Shown: positions 9,647 to 19,256, numbered from the stretch's first letter. The stretch: 64,000 nt of DNA from Pseudomonas viridiflava (GCF_900590885.1 NZ_UUON01000033.1:266206-330205), one strand, 5' to 3'. Translations and numbers: made by a program. Notes: a model not told the origin generated them from the sequence alone.

Positions 9647-10706
9647 CGTGCTGATCATGGCCGGCGGCACCGGGGGCCACGTGTTCCCGGCCCTGGCTTG
9701 CGCCCGCGAATTCCAGAACCGTGGCTACACCGTGCACTGGTTGGGCACGCCGCGTGGCATCGAAAACGAATTGGTGCCGAATGCCGGCTTGCCGCTGCAC
9801 CTGATCAACGTCACCGGCCTGCGTGGCAAGGGCAAGTTGTCCCTGCTCAAGGCGCCGTTCGTGTTGCTCAAGGCGGTATGGCAGGCGCGCAAGGTCATCC
9901 GTGAATTGCAGCCGGTGTGTGTGCTCGGCTTTGGCGGTTATGTGACCGGCCCCGGTGGCGTTGCGGCCAGGCTCGCCGGCGTGCCGGTGATCGTGCACGA
10001 ACAGAATGCCGTCGCCGGCACCGCGAACCGCTTGCTGGTGCCGTTGGCCGCGCGCGTGTGTGAAGCCTTCCCGAATACGTTTGCCGCCTCGGACAAACGC
10101 CGCACCACCGGCAACCCGGTGCGCACCGAGCTGTTTATGGACATCGCGCGCCAGCCCCTGGCCGGGCGCAAGGCGCATCTGCTGATCCTGGGCGGAAGCC
10201 TGGGCGCAGAGCCGTTGAACAAATTGCTGCCGGAAGCGGTGGCGCAACTCCCTGAGGAATTGCGCCCGGAGATCTTCCATCAGGCCGGCAAGAACCACGA
10301 TGAAATCACCGCCACGCGTTACCGCGAAGCCGGTGTGGCAGCCAATGTGCAGCCCTTCATCAAAGACATGGCCCATGCCTATGGCTGGGCCGACCTGGTG
10401 GTCTGTCGCGCTGGTGCGCTGACCGTCAGTGAACTGGCCGCCGCCGGTCTGCCGTCCTTGCTGGTGCCTTTGCCCCATGCGATCGACGATCACCAGACCC
10501 GCAACGCCGAATATTTGGCCGGGGAGGGCGCTGCCTTCCTGCTGCCGCAAAGAACGACTGGCGCCGCCGATTTGGCCGCACGCCTGACCGAGGTTTTGAT
10601 GCAACCGGAACGACTCAACAGCATGGCGAGCACCGCAAGCCGCCTGGCCAAACCTGACGCAACCCGCACCGTGGTCGATATCTGCCTGGAGGTGGCCCAT
10701 GGTTGA
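9636..10706 (+). CDS. murG: UDP-GlcNAc:lipid I N-acetylglucosaminyltransferase MurG
   Basis: A 356-residue peripheral membrane glycosyltransferase (GT28) that converts lipid I to lipid II. The N-terminal glycine-rich loop MAGGTGGHVFPALA and the second G-loop GFGGYVTGPGG are diagnostic. The C-terminal donor site contains GGSLGAEPLN and CRAGALTVSELAAAGLPS. It starts within the last codons of ftsW and its 3' end overlaps murC, consistent with one polycistronic unit. Confidence 0.97.
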   Translation: MGANVLIMAGGTGGHVFPALACAREFQNRGYTVHWLGTPRGIENELVPNAGLPLHLINVTGLRGKGKLSLLKAPFVLLKAVWQARKVIRELQPVCVLGFGGYVTGPGGVAARLAGVPVIVHEQNAVAGTANRLLVPLAARVCEAFPNTFAASDKRRTTGNPVRTELFMDIARQPLAGRKAHLLILGGSLGAEPLNKLLPEAVAQLPEELRPEIFHQAGKNHDEITATRYREAGVAANVQPFIKDMAHAYGWADLVVCRAGALTVSELAAAGLPSLLVPLPHAIDDHQTRNAEYLAGEGAAFLLPQRTTGAADLAARLTEVLMQPERLNSMASTASRLAKPDATRTVVDICLEVAHG

Positions 10707-12144
10707 GAATCAGAAAGCCATGCCGCAACCCGAGATGCGCCGCATCCGCCGTATCCACTTTGTCGGTATCGGCGGCGTGGGCATGTGCGGGATTGCCGAA
10801 GTGTTGCTGAACCTGGGCTACCAGGTGTCCGGCTCGGACTTGAAAGAGTCGCCGGTCACTGATCGCCTCAAGTCTTTTGGCGCGCAGATTTTCATCGGCC
10901 ACCGCGCCGAGAACGCCGCCGAGGCTGATGTACTCGTGGTCTCCAGCGCCGTGAACACCTCCAACCCGGAAGTGGCCACTGCCCTTGAACGCCGCATTCC
11001 CGTGGTGCCGCGCGCCGAAATGCTCGCCGAGCTGATGCGTTATCGCCACGGCATCGCCGTGGCCGGTACCCACGGCAAAACCACCACCACCAGTCTGATC
11101 GCCTCGGTGTTCGCCGCCGGTGGCCTGGACCCGACGTTCGTCATCGGTGGCCGTCTGAATGCAGCCGGCACCAATGCCCAGCTCGGCACCAGCCGCTACC
11201 TGATCGCCGAAGCCGATGAAAGTGACGCGAGCTTCCTGCACCTGCAACCGCTGGTCGCCGTCGTCACCAACATCGACGAAGACCACATGGCGACCTACGA
11301 CGGTGACTTCAACAAGTTGAAGAAAACCTTCGTCGAGTTCCTGCACAACCTGCCGTTCTACGGTTTGGCCGTGGTGTGCCTGGACGACCCGGTGGTGCGT
11401 GAAATCCTGCCACAAGTCAAACGCCCGACCGTGACCTACGGCTTCAGCGAAGACGCCGACGTGCGCGCGATCAATGTGCGCCAGGAAGGCATGCAAACCT
11501 TCTTCACCGTGTTGCGCCCTGACCGCGAGCCGCTGGATGTGTCGGTAAATATGCCGGGCAACCACAACGTTTTGAATTCCCTGGCGACCATCTGCATCGC
11601 CTCCGACGAAGGCGTCAGCGATGAAGCCATCGTTGAGGGCCTGTCGCGCTTTGCCGGCGTGGGCCGTCGCTTCCAGGTCTACGGCCAACTGCCGGTCGAA
11701 GGCGGTGACGTGATGCTGGTGGACGACTACGGTCACCACCCCACCGAAGTCGCAGCCGTGATCAAGGCCGTGCGCGGTGGCTGGCCGGAGCGCCGCCTGG
11801 TGATGGTTTACCAGCCGCACCGCTACAGCCGCACCCGCGATTTGTACGACGATTTCGTCAATGTATTGGCCGATGCCAACGTGCTGTTGCTGATGGAGGT
11901 CTACCCGGCCGGGGAAGAACCGATCCCGGGCGCCGACAGCCGCAAGCTGTGCAACAGCATCCGTCAGCGTGGCCAGTTGGACCCGATCTACATCGAGCGT
12001 GGTGTGGACCTGGCGCCGATCGTCAAGCCGCTGCTGCGCGCCGGTGACATCCTGCTTTGCCAGGGCGCCGGTGACATCGGTGGCCTCGCGCCCAAGTTGC
12101 TGGCGAGCCCGCTCTTTGCTGCGGCCAAGGGGAAGTCGAAATGA
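10699..12144 (+). CDS. murC: UDP-N-acetylmuramate:L-alanine ligase MurC
   Basis: A 481-residue ligase that adds L-alanine to UDP-MurNAc, the first peptide-forming step. The N-terminal nucleotide fold carries HFVGIGGVGMCGIAE. The ATP loop AVAGTHGKTTTTSL is near residues 117-130, and DDYGHHPTEV is the conserved MurC motif of the C-terminal domain. The ATG overlaps the murG stop and the stop overlaps the ddlB ATG. Confidence 0.97.
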   Translation: MVENQKAMPQPEMRRIRRIHFVGIGGVGMCGIAEVLLNLGYQVSGSDLKESPVTDRLKSFGAQIFIGHRAENAAEADVLVVSSAVNTSNPEVATALERRIPVVPRAEMLAELMRYRHGIAVAGTHGKTTTTSLIASVFAAGGLDPTFVIGGRLNAAGTNAQLGTSRYLIAEADESDASFLHLQPLVAVVTNIDEDHMATYDGDFNKLKKTFVEFLHNLPFYGLAVVCLDDPVVREILPQVKRPTVTYGFSEDADVRAINVRQEGMQTFFTVLRPDREPLDVSVNMPGNHNVLNSLATICIASDEGVSDEAIVEGLSRFAGVGRRFQVYGQLPVEGGDVMLVDDYGHHPTEVAAVIKAVRGGWPERRLVMVYQPHRYSRTRDLYDDFVNVLADANVLLLMEVYPAGEEPIPGADSRKLCNSIRQRGQLDPIYIERGVDLAPIVKPLLRAGDILLCQGAGDIGGLAPKLLASPLFAAAKGKSK

Positions 12145-13097
12145 TCACTGACTACGCCTCCCTGATTTCCACAATTGCACCCGCCGACTTCGGCCGCGTG
12201 GCGGTGTTGTTCGGCGGCAAGAGCGCTGAGCGCGAAGTGTCGCTCAAGTCCGGCAATGCCGTGCTCGAAGCCCTGCAAAGCGCCGGCGTGAACGCGTTCG
12301 GCATCGACGTGGGCGATGATTTCCTCGCCCGCCTGCAGGCCGAAAAAATCGACCGCGCCTTCATCATCCTCCACGGCCGTGGCGGTGAAGACGGCAGCAT
12401 GCAAGGCCTGCTGGAATGCGCCGGCATCCCTTATACCGGCAGCGGCATCCTGGCTTCCGCGCTGGCGATGGACAAGCTGCGCACCAAGCAGGTGTGGCAC
12501 AGCCTGGGCATTCCAACCCCGCGTCACAGCGTGCTGTGCAGCGAAGACGATTGTATTTCTGCAGCCAAGGAACTGGGCCTGCCTTTGATCGTCAAACCTG
12601 CCCATGAAGGCTCCAGTATCGGCATGGCTAAAGTGAACTCGGCCGCCGAATTGATCGACGCATGGAAAGCGGCAAGTACCTACGATTCGCAAGTGTTGGT
12701 GGAACAGTGGATCCAGGGTCCCGAGTACACCATCGCCACCCTGCGTGGCCAGGTTTTGCCGCCTATCGCATTGGGCACGCCCCACACCTTTTACGACTAC
12801 GACGCCAAGTACGTGGCTTCCGATACCCAGTACCGGATCCCGTGCGGCCTCGACGCAGCCAAGGAACACGAATTGATGGACCTCACGGCGAAAGCCTGTG
12901 AGGCGCTGGGTATCGCCGGTTGGGCACGGGCAGACGTGATGCAGGATGACCAGGGGAATTTCTGGTTCCTGGAAGTCAACACTGCACCGGGCATGACCGA
13001 CCACAGCCTGGTACCTATGGCAGCCCGTGCCGCCGGTCTGGATTTCCAGCAGTTGGTGCTGGCGATTCTGGCGGCAAGCATTGAGCCAAGAGGCTAA
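12141..13097 (+). CDS. ddlB: D-alanine:D-alanine ligase DdlB
   Basis: A 318-residue ATP-grasp enzyme that joins two D-alanines for MurF. Visible are VAVLFGGKSAEREVSLKSG at the N-terminus, HGRGGEDGSMQG near residue 75, KPAHEGSSIGM in the ATP-grasp region, and FLEVNTAPGMTDHSLVP at the C-terminal metal and D-Ala site. The length is typical of DdlB. It lies between murC and ftsQ, as in other gammaproteobacteria. Confidence 0.97.
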   Translation: MITDYASLISTIAPADFGRVAVLFGGKSAEREVSLKSGNAVLEALQSAGVNAFGIDVGDDFLARLQAEKIDRAFIILHGRGGEDGSMQGLLECAGIPYTGSGILASALAMDKLRTKQVWHSLGIPTPRHSVLCSEDDCISAAKELGLPLIVKPAHEGSSIGMAKVNSAAELIDAWKAASTYDSQVLVEQWIQGPEYTIATLRGQVLPPIALGTPHTFYDYDAKYVASDTQYRIPCGLDAAKEHELMDLTAKACEALGIAGWARADVMQDDQGNFWFLEVNTAPGMTDHSLVPMAARAAGLDFQQLVLAILAASIEPRG

Positions 13098-13101
13098 GCA
13101 C

Positions 13102-13971
13102 ATGAACGGCGCATCGCTTCGTCATCAGCAACCCCCAGCACCCGGCCGCAAGCCGGTGCCACGGGGTGCCAGCCGCATGGTGGCTAAAGAGCCGATGTCG
13201 GCGCGCCTGCCGAAAGCCAACTTTGGTTTTATCAAAGCGCTGTTCTGGCCGGTGCTGCTGGTGGTGCTGGGTTTCGGTACGTATGAAGGCGCCCAGCGTC
13301 TGTTGCCGTATGCCGACCGGCCGATCACCAAGATCAGTGTGCAGGGCGACTTGAGCTACATCAGCCAGCAAGCGGTGCAGCAGCGCATTGGCCCGTACCT
13401 GGCCGCGAGCTTCTTCACCATCGACCTGGCCGGCATGCGCTCGGAGCTGGAGCAGATGCCGTGGATCGCCCACGCCGAAGTCCGGCGTGTATGGCCGGAC
13501 CAGGTGACGATCCGCCTGGAAGAGCAACTGCCCGTGGCCCGTTGGGGCGACGAAGCGCTGTTGAACAACCAGGGCCAGGCGTTCACCCCGCGTGAGCTGG
13601 CCAACTATGAGCACCTGCCGCAGCTGTTCGGGCCGCAGCGGGCGCAGCAGCAAGTGATGCAGCAGTACCAGGCCTTGAGCCAGATGCTGCGGCCACTGGG
13701 CTTCTCCATTGCACGCTTGGAACTGCGTGAACGGGGCAGCTGGTTTTTGACGACCGGGGCAGGCAGTTCCGGCCCGGGCATCCAGTTGTTGCTGGGACGC
13801 GACCGCTTGGTGGAAAAGATGCGCCGCTTTATTGCCATCTATGACAAGACCTTGAAAGAACAGATTACGAACATTGCGAGCGTCGACCTGCGTTACGCCA
13901 ACGGCCTTGCCGTCGGCTGGCGTGAACCGGCTGCGCCCACGGCAGCGCAACCCGCTGTCGCGAAGAATTAA
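13102..13971 (+). CDS. ftsQ: Cell division protein FtsQ
   Basis: A 289-residue bitopic protein. A basic, proline-rich cytoplasmic tail of about 45 residues precedes one membrane segment (LFWPVLLVVLGFGTY) and a periplasmic POTRA domain beginning ITKISVQGDLSYIS. The beta domain follows, with RVWPDQVTIRLEEQLPVARW. FtsQ scaffolds FtsL and FtsB at the divisome. The frame is open back to 13027, but the ATG at 13102, four bases after the ddlB stop, yields the Pseudomonas-type start. Confidence 0.95.
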   Translation: MNGASLRHQQPPAPGRKPVPRGASRMVAKEPMSARLPKANFGFIKALFWPVLLVVLGFGTYEGAQRLLPYADRPITKISVQGDLSYISQQAVQQRIGPYLAASFFTIDLAGMRSELEQMPWIAHAEVRRVWPDQVTIRLEEQLPVARWGDEALLNNQGQAFTPRELANYEHLPQLFGPQRAQQQVMQQYQALSQMLRPLGFSIARLELRERGSWFLTTGAGSSGPGIQLLLGRDRLVEKMRRFIAIYDKTLKEQITNIASVDLRYANGLAVGWREPAAPTAAQPAVAKN

Positions 13972-13986
13972 GAAGAGGCAGGACCC

Positions 13987-15249
13987 ATGGCTAACGTGCA
14001 AAGCGGCAAAATGATCGTCGGTCTCGATATCGGCACCTCCAAGGTGGTGGCGCTGGTAGGCGAGGTCGGGGAAGACGGCACGATCGAAATCGTCGGTATT
14101 GGCACGCATCCGTCCCGGGGCCTGAAGAAGGGCGTGGTGGTGAACATCGAGTCCACCGTGCAATCGATCCAGCGCGCCATCGAAGAAGCGCAGCTGATGG
14201 CCGGTTGCCGGATCCACTCGGCGTTCGTCGGCGTGGCGGGCAACCATATCCGCAGCCTGAATTCTCACGGCATCGTGGCGATCCGCGACCGTGAAGTCAG
14301 CTCGGCCGACCTTGAGCGCGTCCTCGACGCCGCCCAGGCCGTGGCGATCCCGGCTGACCAGCGCGTGCTGCACACCCTGCCGCAGGACTACGTGATCGAT
14401 AACCAGGAAGGCGTGCGTGAGCCGCTGGGCATGTCGGGCGTACGCCTGGAAGCCAAGGTCCACGTGGTGACCTGCGCCGTCAACGCCGCACAGAACATTG
14501 AAAAATGCGTGCGCCGCTGCGGCCTGGAAATCGACGACATCATTCTTGAGCAACTGGCGTCCGCGTATTCGGTACTGACCGACGACGAAAAAGAGCTGGG
14601 CGTGTGCCTGGTCGACATCGGCGGCGGCACCACCGACATCGCGATCTTCACCGAAGGTGCGATCCGTCACACCGCCGTGATCCCGATTGCCGGCGACCAG
14701 GTCACCAACGACATTGCCATGGCGCTGCGTACACCGACCCAGTACGCCGAAGAAATCAAGATTCGCTACGCCTGCGCCCTGGCCAAGCTCGCCGGTGCCG
14801 GCGAGACCATCAAGGTGCCGAGCGTGGGCGACCGTCCACCGCGCGAGCTGTCGCGCCAGGCCTTGGCCGAAGTGGTCGAGCCTCGCTACGACGAGCTGTT
14901 CACCCTGATCCAGGCTGAACTGCGCCGCAGCGGCTACGAAGACCTGATCCCGGCCGGCATCGTGCTGACCGGCGGCACCTCGAAGATGGAAGGCGCGGTC
15001 GAACTGGCCGAGGAAATCTTCCACATGCCGGTGCGCCTGGGTGTGCCCCATGGCGTCAAAGGCCTGGGCGATGTAGTGCGCAACCCGATTTATTCCACCG
15101 GTGTGGGCTTGCTGTTGTACGGGCTGCAGAAGCAGACCGACGGCATTTCCCTGTCGGGCCCGAGCAACCGTGACAGCTACCGCAGCGACGACGAGGCCAA
15201 GGCGCCGTTGTTCGAGCGGCTGCAGGCTTGGGTAAAAGGCAATTTCTAA
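13987..15249 (+). CDS. ftsA: Cell division protein FtsA
   Basis: A 420-residue actin-like ATPase that tethers FtsZ to the membrane. The phosphate-1 motif IVGLDIGTSKV is at residues 12-22 and the phosphate-2 motif LVDIGGGTTDIAIF near residue 210; the adenosine region reads VLTGGTSKMEG. The C-terminal LFERLQAWVKGNF fits the amphipathic membrane-binding helix. A ribosome-binding stretch AGAAGAGGCAGG precedes the ATG. A 66 bp gap with its own strong Shine-Dalgarno separates it from ftsZ. Confidence 0.97.
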   Translation: MANVQSGKMIVGLDIGTSKVVALVGEVGEDGTIEIVGIGTHPSRGLKKGVVVNIESTVQSIQRAIEEAQLMAGCRIHSAFVGVAGNHIRSLNSHGIVAIRDREVSSADLERVLDAAQAVAIPADQRVLHTLPQDYVIDNQEGVREPLGMSGVRLEAKVHVVTCAVNAAQNIEKCVRRCGLEIDDIILEQLASAYSVLTDDEKELGVCLVDIGGGTTDIAIFTEGAIRHTAVIPIAGDQVTNDIAMALRTPTQYAEEIKIRYACALAKLAGAGETIKVPSVGDRPPRELSRQALAEVVEPRYDELFTLIQAELRRSGYEDLIPAGIVLTGGTSKMEGAVELAEEIFHMPVRLGVPHGVKGLGDVVRNPIYSTGVGLLLYGLQKQTDGISLSGPSNRDSYRSDDEAKAPLFERLQAWVKGNF

Positions 15250-15315
15250 AGATTTACCGCAACACCGTTTCAAGCAGTAGGCGAAAAAACTAGAGATAAC
15301 GAAAGGAGAGGGAAC

Positions 15316-16521
15316 ATGTTCGAACTCGTAGACAACATCCCCGCCAGCCCGGTCATCAAAGTGATTGGTGTTGGTGGCGGCGGCGGCAACGCTGTCAACC
15401 ATATGGTCAAGAGCAACATTGAAGGCGTTGAATTCATCTGCGCCAACACTGATGCCCAGGCGCTGAAAAGCATCGGCGCGCGGACCATCCTGCAATTGGG
15501 CACAGCCGTGACCAAGGGCCTCGGCGCTGGCGCCAACCCGGAAGTCGGCCGTCAAGCCGCGCTGGAAGACCGCGAGCGTATTGCTGAAGTGCTGCAAGGC
15601 ACCAACATGGTGTTCATCACCACCGGCATGGGCGGCGGTACCGGTACCGGTGCAGCCCCGATCATTGCCGAAGTAGCCAAGGAAATGGGGATCCTGACCG
15701 TTGCTGTCGTAACGCGTCCGTTCCCGTTCGAAGGCCGCAAGCGCATGCAGATCGCTGACGAAGGCATCCGTCTGCTGTCTGAAAGCGTCGACTCGTTGAT
15801 CACCATCCCCAACGAGAAACTGCTGACCATCCTGGGCAAGGACGCAAGCCTGCTGTCCGCGTTCGCCAAGGCTGACGATGTACTGGCCGGTGCCGTTCGC
15901 GGTATCTCCGACATCATCAAGCGCCCAGGCATGATCAACGTCGACTTTGCCGACGTACGTACCGTGATGAGCGAAATGGGCATGGCGATGATGGGCACTG
16001 GCTGCGCCAGCGGTCCGAACCGTGCACGTGAAGCCACCGAAGCGGCCATCCGCAACCCGTTGCTCGAAGACGTGAACCTGCAAGGCGCACGCGGCATCCT
16101 GGTGAACATCACCGCCGGTCCTGACCTGTCCCTGGGTGAGTACTCCGACGTGGGTAGCATCATCGAAGCCTTCGCTTCCGAGCACGCCATGGTCAAAGTC
16201 GGTACCGTTATCGATCCGGACATGCGCGACGAACTGCACGTGACCGTGGTTGCTACCGGCCTGGGCGCAAAAATCGAGAAGCCTGTGAAGGTTATCGACA
16301 ACACCCTGCATAACAGCCAGGCCAGCCACGCCAGCCAGTCGGCTGCCGCTCCAGCGCCTTCGCGCCAGGAACTGCCGTCGGTGAACTACCGTGACCTGGA
16401 TCGTCCGACCGTGATGCGCAACCAGGCCCAGGCCGGTGCTGCGGCGTCCCGTAGCCCGAATCCGCAAGATGACCTGGACTACCTGGACATCCCGGCATTC
16501 CTGCGTCGTCAGGCCGATTAA
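15316..16521 (+). CDS. ftsZ: Cell division GTPase FtsZ
   Basis: A 401-residue tubulin homologue that forms the Z ring. The N-terminal VIGVGGGGGNAVNHM, the tubulin signature GGGTGTGAAP near residue 108 and the T7 loop NVDFADVRTVM are all present. After the globular domain (to about residue 318) comes an Ala/Gln/Ser-rich linker and the conserved tail DDLDYLDIPAFLRRQ, which binds FtsA and ZipA. The ATG follows a strong AAAGGAGAGG Shine-Dalgarno, suggesting higher translation than its neighbours. Confidence 0.98.
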   Translation: MFELVDNIPASPVIKVIGVGGGGGNAVNHMVKSNIEGVEFICANTDAQALKSIGARTILQLGTAVTKGLGAGANPEVGRQAALEDRERIAEVLQGTNMVFITTGMGGGTGTGAAPIIAEVAKEMGILTVAVVTRPFPFEGRKRMQIADEGIRLLSESVDSLITIPNEKLLTILGKDASLLSAFAKADDVLAGAVRGISDIIKRPGMINVDFADVRTVMSEMGMAMMGTGCASGPNRAREATEAAIRNPLLEDVNLQGARGILVNITAGPDLSLGEYSDVGSIIEAFASEHAMVKVGTVIDPDMRDELHVTVVATGLGAKIEKPVKVIDNTLHNSQASHASQSAAAPAPSRQELPSVNYRDLDRPTVMRNQAQAGAAASRSPNPQDDLDYLDIPAFLRRQAD

Positions 16522-16572
16522 TGGAATGTATCAGGGCTATGAAGGTGATTGGTGTTCAGCAAAGGTCTGGTC

Positions 16573-16581
16573 TGCTATTAT
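16573..16581 (+). promoter_or_regulatory. Probable extended -10 promoter for lpxC
   Basis: The 112 bp ftsZ-lpxC gap contains TGCTATTAT, an extended -10 element, 53 bp before the lpxC ATG. No good -35 is seen at the right spacing, which is acceptable for extended -10 promoters. It would let lpxC be transcribed separately from the dcw cluster. This is pattern recognition only. Confidence 0.5.
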
Positions 16582-16633
16582 CGCCAGCCTTTGTTGATAC
16601 CAGTTCGCAATTTGCGCTGAAGCGGTCCAAGCC

Positions 16634-17545
16634 ATGATTAAACAACGCACTCTGAAGAATATTATTCGTGCCACAGGTGTAGGTCTGCACTCCGGGGAGA
16701 AGGTATACCTGACCCTCAAGCCTGCACCTGTCGACACCGGCATCGTGTTTGTGCGTGCCGACCTGGACCCTGTGGTGCAGATTCCTGCTCGCGCGGAAAA
16801 CGTTGGCGAAACCACCATGTCGACCACATTGGTCAACGGTGACGTCAAAGTGGACACGGTGGAGCACTTGCTCTCGGCCATGGCTGGCCTGGGCATCGAT
16901 AACGCCTACGTCGAGCTCTCCGCGTCCGAAGTCCCTATCATGGATGGCAGCGCTGGACCCTTCGTATTCTTGATTCAATCTGCCGGCCTGGAAGAACAGG
17001 ACGCAGCCAAGAAGTTCATTCGCATTCTGCGGGAAGTGACAGTAGAAGACGGCGACAAGCGCGCCACCTTCGTCCCGTTCGAAGGCTTTAAAGTGAGCTT
17101 TGAGATCGATTTCGATCACCCGGTATTCCGTGACCGCACCCAAAGTGCAAGCGTGGATTTTTCCAGCACTTCGTTCGTAAAAGAAGTCAGCCGCGCCCGT
17201 ACCTTTGGTTTCATGAGTGACATCGAGTACCTGCGCAAGCACAACCTCGCACTCGGCGGCAGCGTTGAAAACGCCATCGTGGTCGACGCGGATGGTGTAC
17301 TGAACGAAGACGGCCTTCGCTATGAAGACGAATTCGTGAAGCACAAGATCCTCGATGCAATCGGTGACCTCTACCTGCTGGGCAATAGCCTGATAGGCGA
17401 GTTCAAAGGCTTCAAGTCGGGCCACGCCCTTAACAACCAGCTGCTGCGCAAGTTGATTGAGCAGACAGACGCTTGGGAAGTCGTGACCTTCGAAGATGCC
17501 AGCACCGCACCGATCTCTTACATGCGTCCCGTTGCGGCGGTGTAA
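16634..17545 (+). CDS. lpxC: UDP-3-O-acyl-N-acetylglucosamine deacetylase LpxC
   Basis: A 303-residue zinc deacetylase that catalyses the committed step of lipid A synthesis. The zinc and catalytic residues are recognisable: TVEHLLSAMAGLGIDN carries the first histidine (near residue 78), HKILDAIGDLYLLG carries the His/Asp pair (near 237-241), and FKSGHALNNQLL carries the C-terminal catalytic His. The length matches the family. It is the last gene of the cluster and is followed directly by a terminator. LpxC is usually controlled by proteolysis rather than transcription, which the sequence cannot show. Confidence 0.98.
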   Translation: MIKQRTLKNIIRATGVGLHSGEKVYLTLKPAPVDTGIVFVRADLDPVVQIPARAENVGETTMSTTLVNGDVKVDTVEHLLSAMAGLGIDNAYVELSASEVPIMDGSAGPFVFLIQSAGLEEQDAAKKFIRILREVTVEDGDKRATFVPFEGFKVSFEIDFDHPVFRDRTQSASVDFSSTSFVKEVSRARTFGFMSDIEYLRKHNLALGGSVENAIVVDADGVLNEDGLRYEDEFVKHKILDAIGDLYLLGNSLIGEFKGFKSGHALNNQLLRKLIEQTDAWEVVTFEDASTAPISYMRPVAAV

Positions 17546-17571
17546 GTAACAACTCTCTTTCTTTAGTTTTG

Positions 17572-17600
17572 AAAGGCCACCTTCGGGTGGCCTTTTTTTT
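17572..17600 (+). terminator. Rho-independent terminator after lpxC
   Basis: AAAGGCCACC, a TTCG loop and GGTGGCCTTT form a perfect stem followed by a run of T, 27 bp after the lpxC stop. It ends the dcw-lpxC transcript. Confidence 0.93.
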
Positions 17601-17630
17601 TGCGAAAAACTCTCAGAACACTGGGGTCCA

Positions 17631-17662
17631 AATGTGGGAGGGGGCAAGCCCCCTCCCACATT
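17631..17662. repeat. REP palindrome, copy A
   Basis: AATGTGGGAGGGGG, then CAAG, then CCCCCTCCCACATT: a 14 bp perfect inverted repeat around a 4-base loop. The same motif recurs at 32318, 40027, 50502 and 62507. It lies between the convergent lpxC and diguanylate cyclase genes. Confidence 0.9.
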
Positions 17663-17677
17663 GGATCTGATTAACAA

Positions 17678-19171
17678 TCAGAGGCTGGTTGCATCCACGA
17701 TCCGGTTGCGACCCGTGTGCTTGGCCTCATACAGCGCCTGGTCCGCGCTTAGCAGCAACGCTTCCAGGGACATGCGGCTGCGTTTATCCCAAGTGCTCAT
17801 GCCGATGCTCACCGTAATCGGCCGCTCGCTCCCCGCTACCCTAGGCAAATGCTCGACGCTACTGCGAATATGCTCGGCGATCACCCAGGCGCCCTTGGCG
17901 TCGGTGTGCGGCAGCACCACTGCAAATTCCTCCCCGCCATAACGCGCTGCCAGGTCCGCAGGGCGGCGGATGTTGCTGCCGATCACCTGCGCCACCGTGC
18001 GTAACGCTTCATCGCCACCGTGATGGCCATGGCGGTCGTTGAACGCCTTGAAGTGGTCCACATCGATCATCAGTAAGGTCATCGGCTCGGTGGAGCGTTG
18101 CGCGCGGTCCCATTCCAGACGCAGGCGTTCGTCAAGGATGCGGCGGTTGGGCAGGCCGGTGAGGGCGTCGGTGGCTGCCAGTTCTGACAGCACCCGTTCG
18201 GCGCGATAGCGGCGCCGCAGCTCCCGGCGCAGCATCCAGGTCAGCCATAACAAGCCGACACACAGAATGCCGGTGGCGCCACTGGTCAGCAGGGCAGCGC
18301 GTTTCCACGGGGCGAATACATCTTCACTGGACAGCGCCACCACCACAATCAGCGGCAGCTCTCCCACATTAGTGAATGTGTACAGGCGCTCCTTGCCGGT
18401 GATGGCAGAGATGGCCTGGAAGCTGCCATCGCCTTCACGCAGCATGCGTTTGAAGTTGGGGCGCGCGCTGAGGTCCTTGTTGATCATGTCGCTTTCGAGC
18501 AGCGGCTGTTGCGCCAGCAGGATGCCTTTGTTGCTGAGCAGGTTGACGCTGCTGCCATTGCCAATCGTCAGCGTGCTGAAGAGCTGATCGAAATACGCCA
18601 GGCGCATGGTCGCCACCGCCACCCCGGCGAACTCACCGTTGGGCCCCGACACGCGCCGGCTGAATGCCATGCGCCATACCTGGTCGCAGTCGCACCGGAT
18701 CCTGAACGGCCGGCTGATAAACAAACCCGCCAGAGCGTCCTTGGCATGCACCTGGAAATAATCGCGGTCGGCAAAGTTGCGCGGTGTGGGGTACAGCGTC
18801 GAGGAGTCGGCGATCACCGCCCCATTGGCGTCCAGTAGCAGGACTTCGCCCTTGAAAGGTGCGGCAGCAGCCAGGTCAAACTGCACCAGGTGCTGGATGT
18901 TCGCGCCAACCTGGGACAGGTCTTCGCGTTTTTTCGCCGTGATCAGTCCCTTGAGGGCCAGGTCGTACAGCTCGACGTTGCGCAACACATCGGCATTGAT
19001 CAGTTGGGCAATATTGGTGGTTGATCGCGTCGCCGCTTGCAGGGTGCTGGCGTGTTCGCGGATCAACAACGCCGCGACGATGACCACAATCAGTATGACG
19101 GTGAAGCCGCTGCCGAGAATCAGCAGCAGCTCGGGGTGTGCAGGTGCAGTACGAACACGGCGTTGACTCAT
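17678..19171 (-). CDS. Membrane diguanylate cyclase with periplasmic CACHE-like sensor
   Basis: A 497-residue protein predicted to make cyclic di-GMP. It has a membrane helix at about residues 16-37, a periplasmic region of about 250 residues with PDC/dCACHE character (VLLLDANGAVIADS, ADRDYFQVH), a second membrane helix near 295-312, and a C-terminal GGDEF domain opening with ATDALTGLPNRR. The active-site loop is GGEEF at residues 412-416. An RxxD product-inhibition site (R403-D406) sits the usual five residues upstream, so the enzyme should be active and feedback-inhibited. It is a single-gene unit. The ligand is unknown. Because Alg44 needs c-di-GMP, this cyclase could in principle feed alginate synthesis, but no link is shown. 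Confidence 0.93.
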   Translation of the reverse strand: MSQRRVRTAPAHPELLLILGSGFTVILIVVIVAALLIREHASTLQAATRSTTNIAQLINADVLRNVELYDLALKGLITAKKREDLSQVGANIQHLVQFDLAAAAPFKGEVLLLDANGAVIADSSTLYPTPRNFADRDYFQVHAKDALAGLFISRPFRIRCDCDQVWRMAFSRRVSGPNGEFAGVAVATMRLAYFDQLFSTLTIGNGSSVNLLSNKGILLAQQPLLESDMINKDLSARPNFKRMLREGDGSFQAISAITGKERLYTFTNVGELPLIVVVALSSEDVFAPWKRAALLTSGATGILCVGLLWLTWMLRRELRRRYRAERVLSELAATDALTGLPNRRILDERLRLEWDRAQRSTEPMTLLMIDVDHFKAFNDRHGHHGGDEALRTVAQVIGSNIRRPADLAARYGGEEFAVVLPHTDAKGAWVIAEHIRSSVEHLPRVAGSERPITVSIGMSTWDKRSRMSLEALLLSADQALYEAKHTGRNRIVDATSL

Positions 19172-19256
19172 CGGGCAGACTTCAGCGGTGTGAATGCTGG
19201 CAGTTTAGTTCTACCCGATGAAAATTAAATGCCGAGTTGTAAAGAAAATCGGTACG

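Noticed and set aside
13015..16467. Long minus-strand open frame (1150 codons) across ftsQ, ftsA and ftsZ
   Set aside because: It is exactly antisense to three well-supported genes; its His/Gln/Arg/Asp-rich, domain-free translation is typical of antisense frames in GC-rich DNA.
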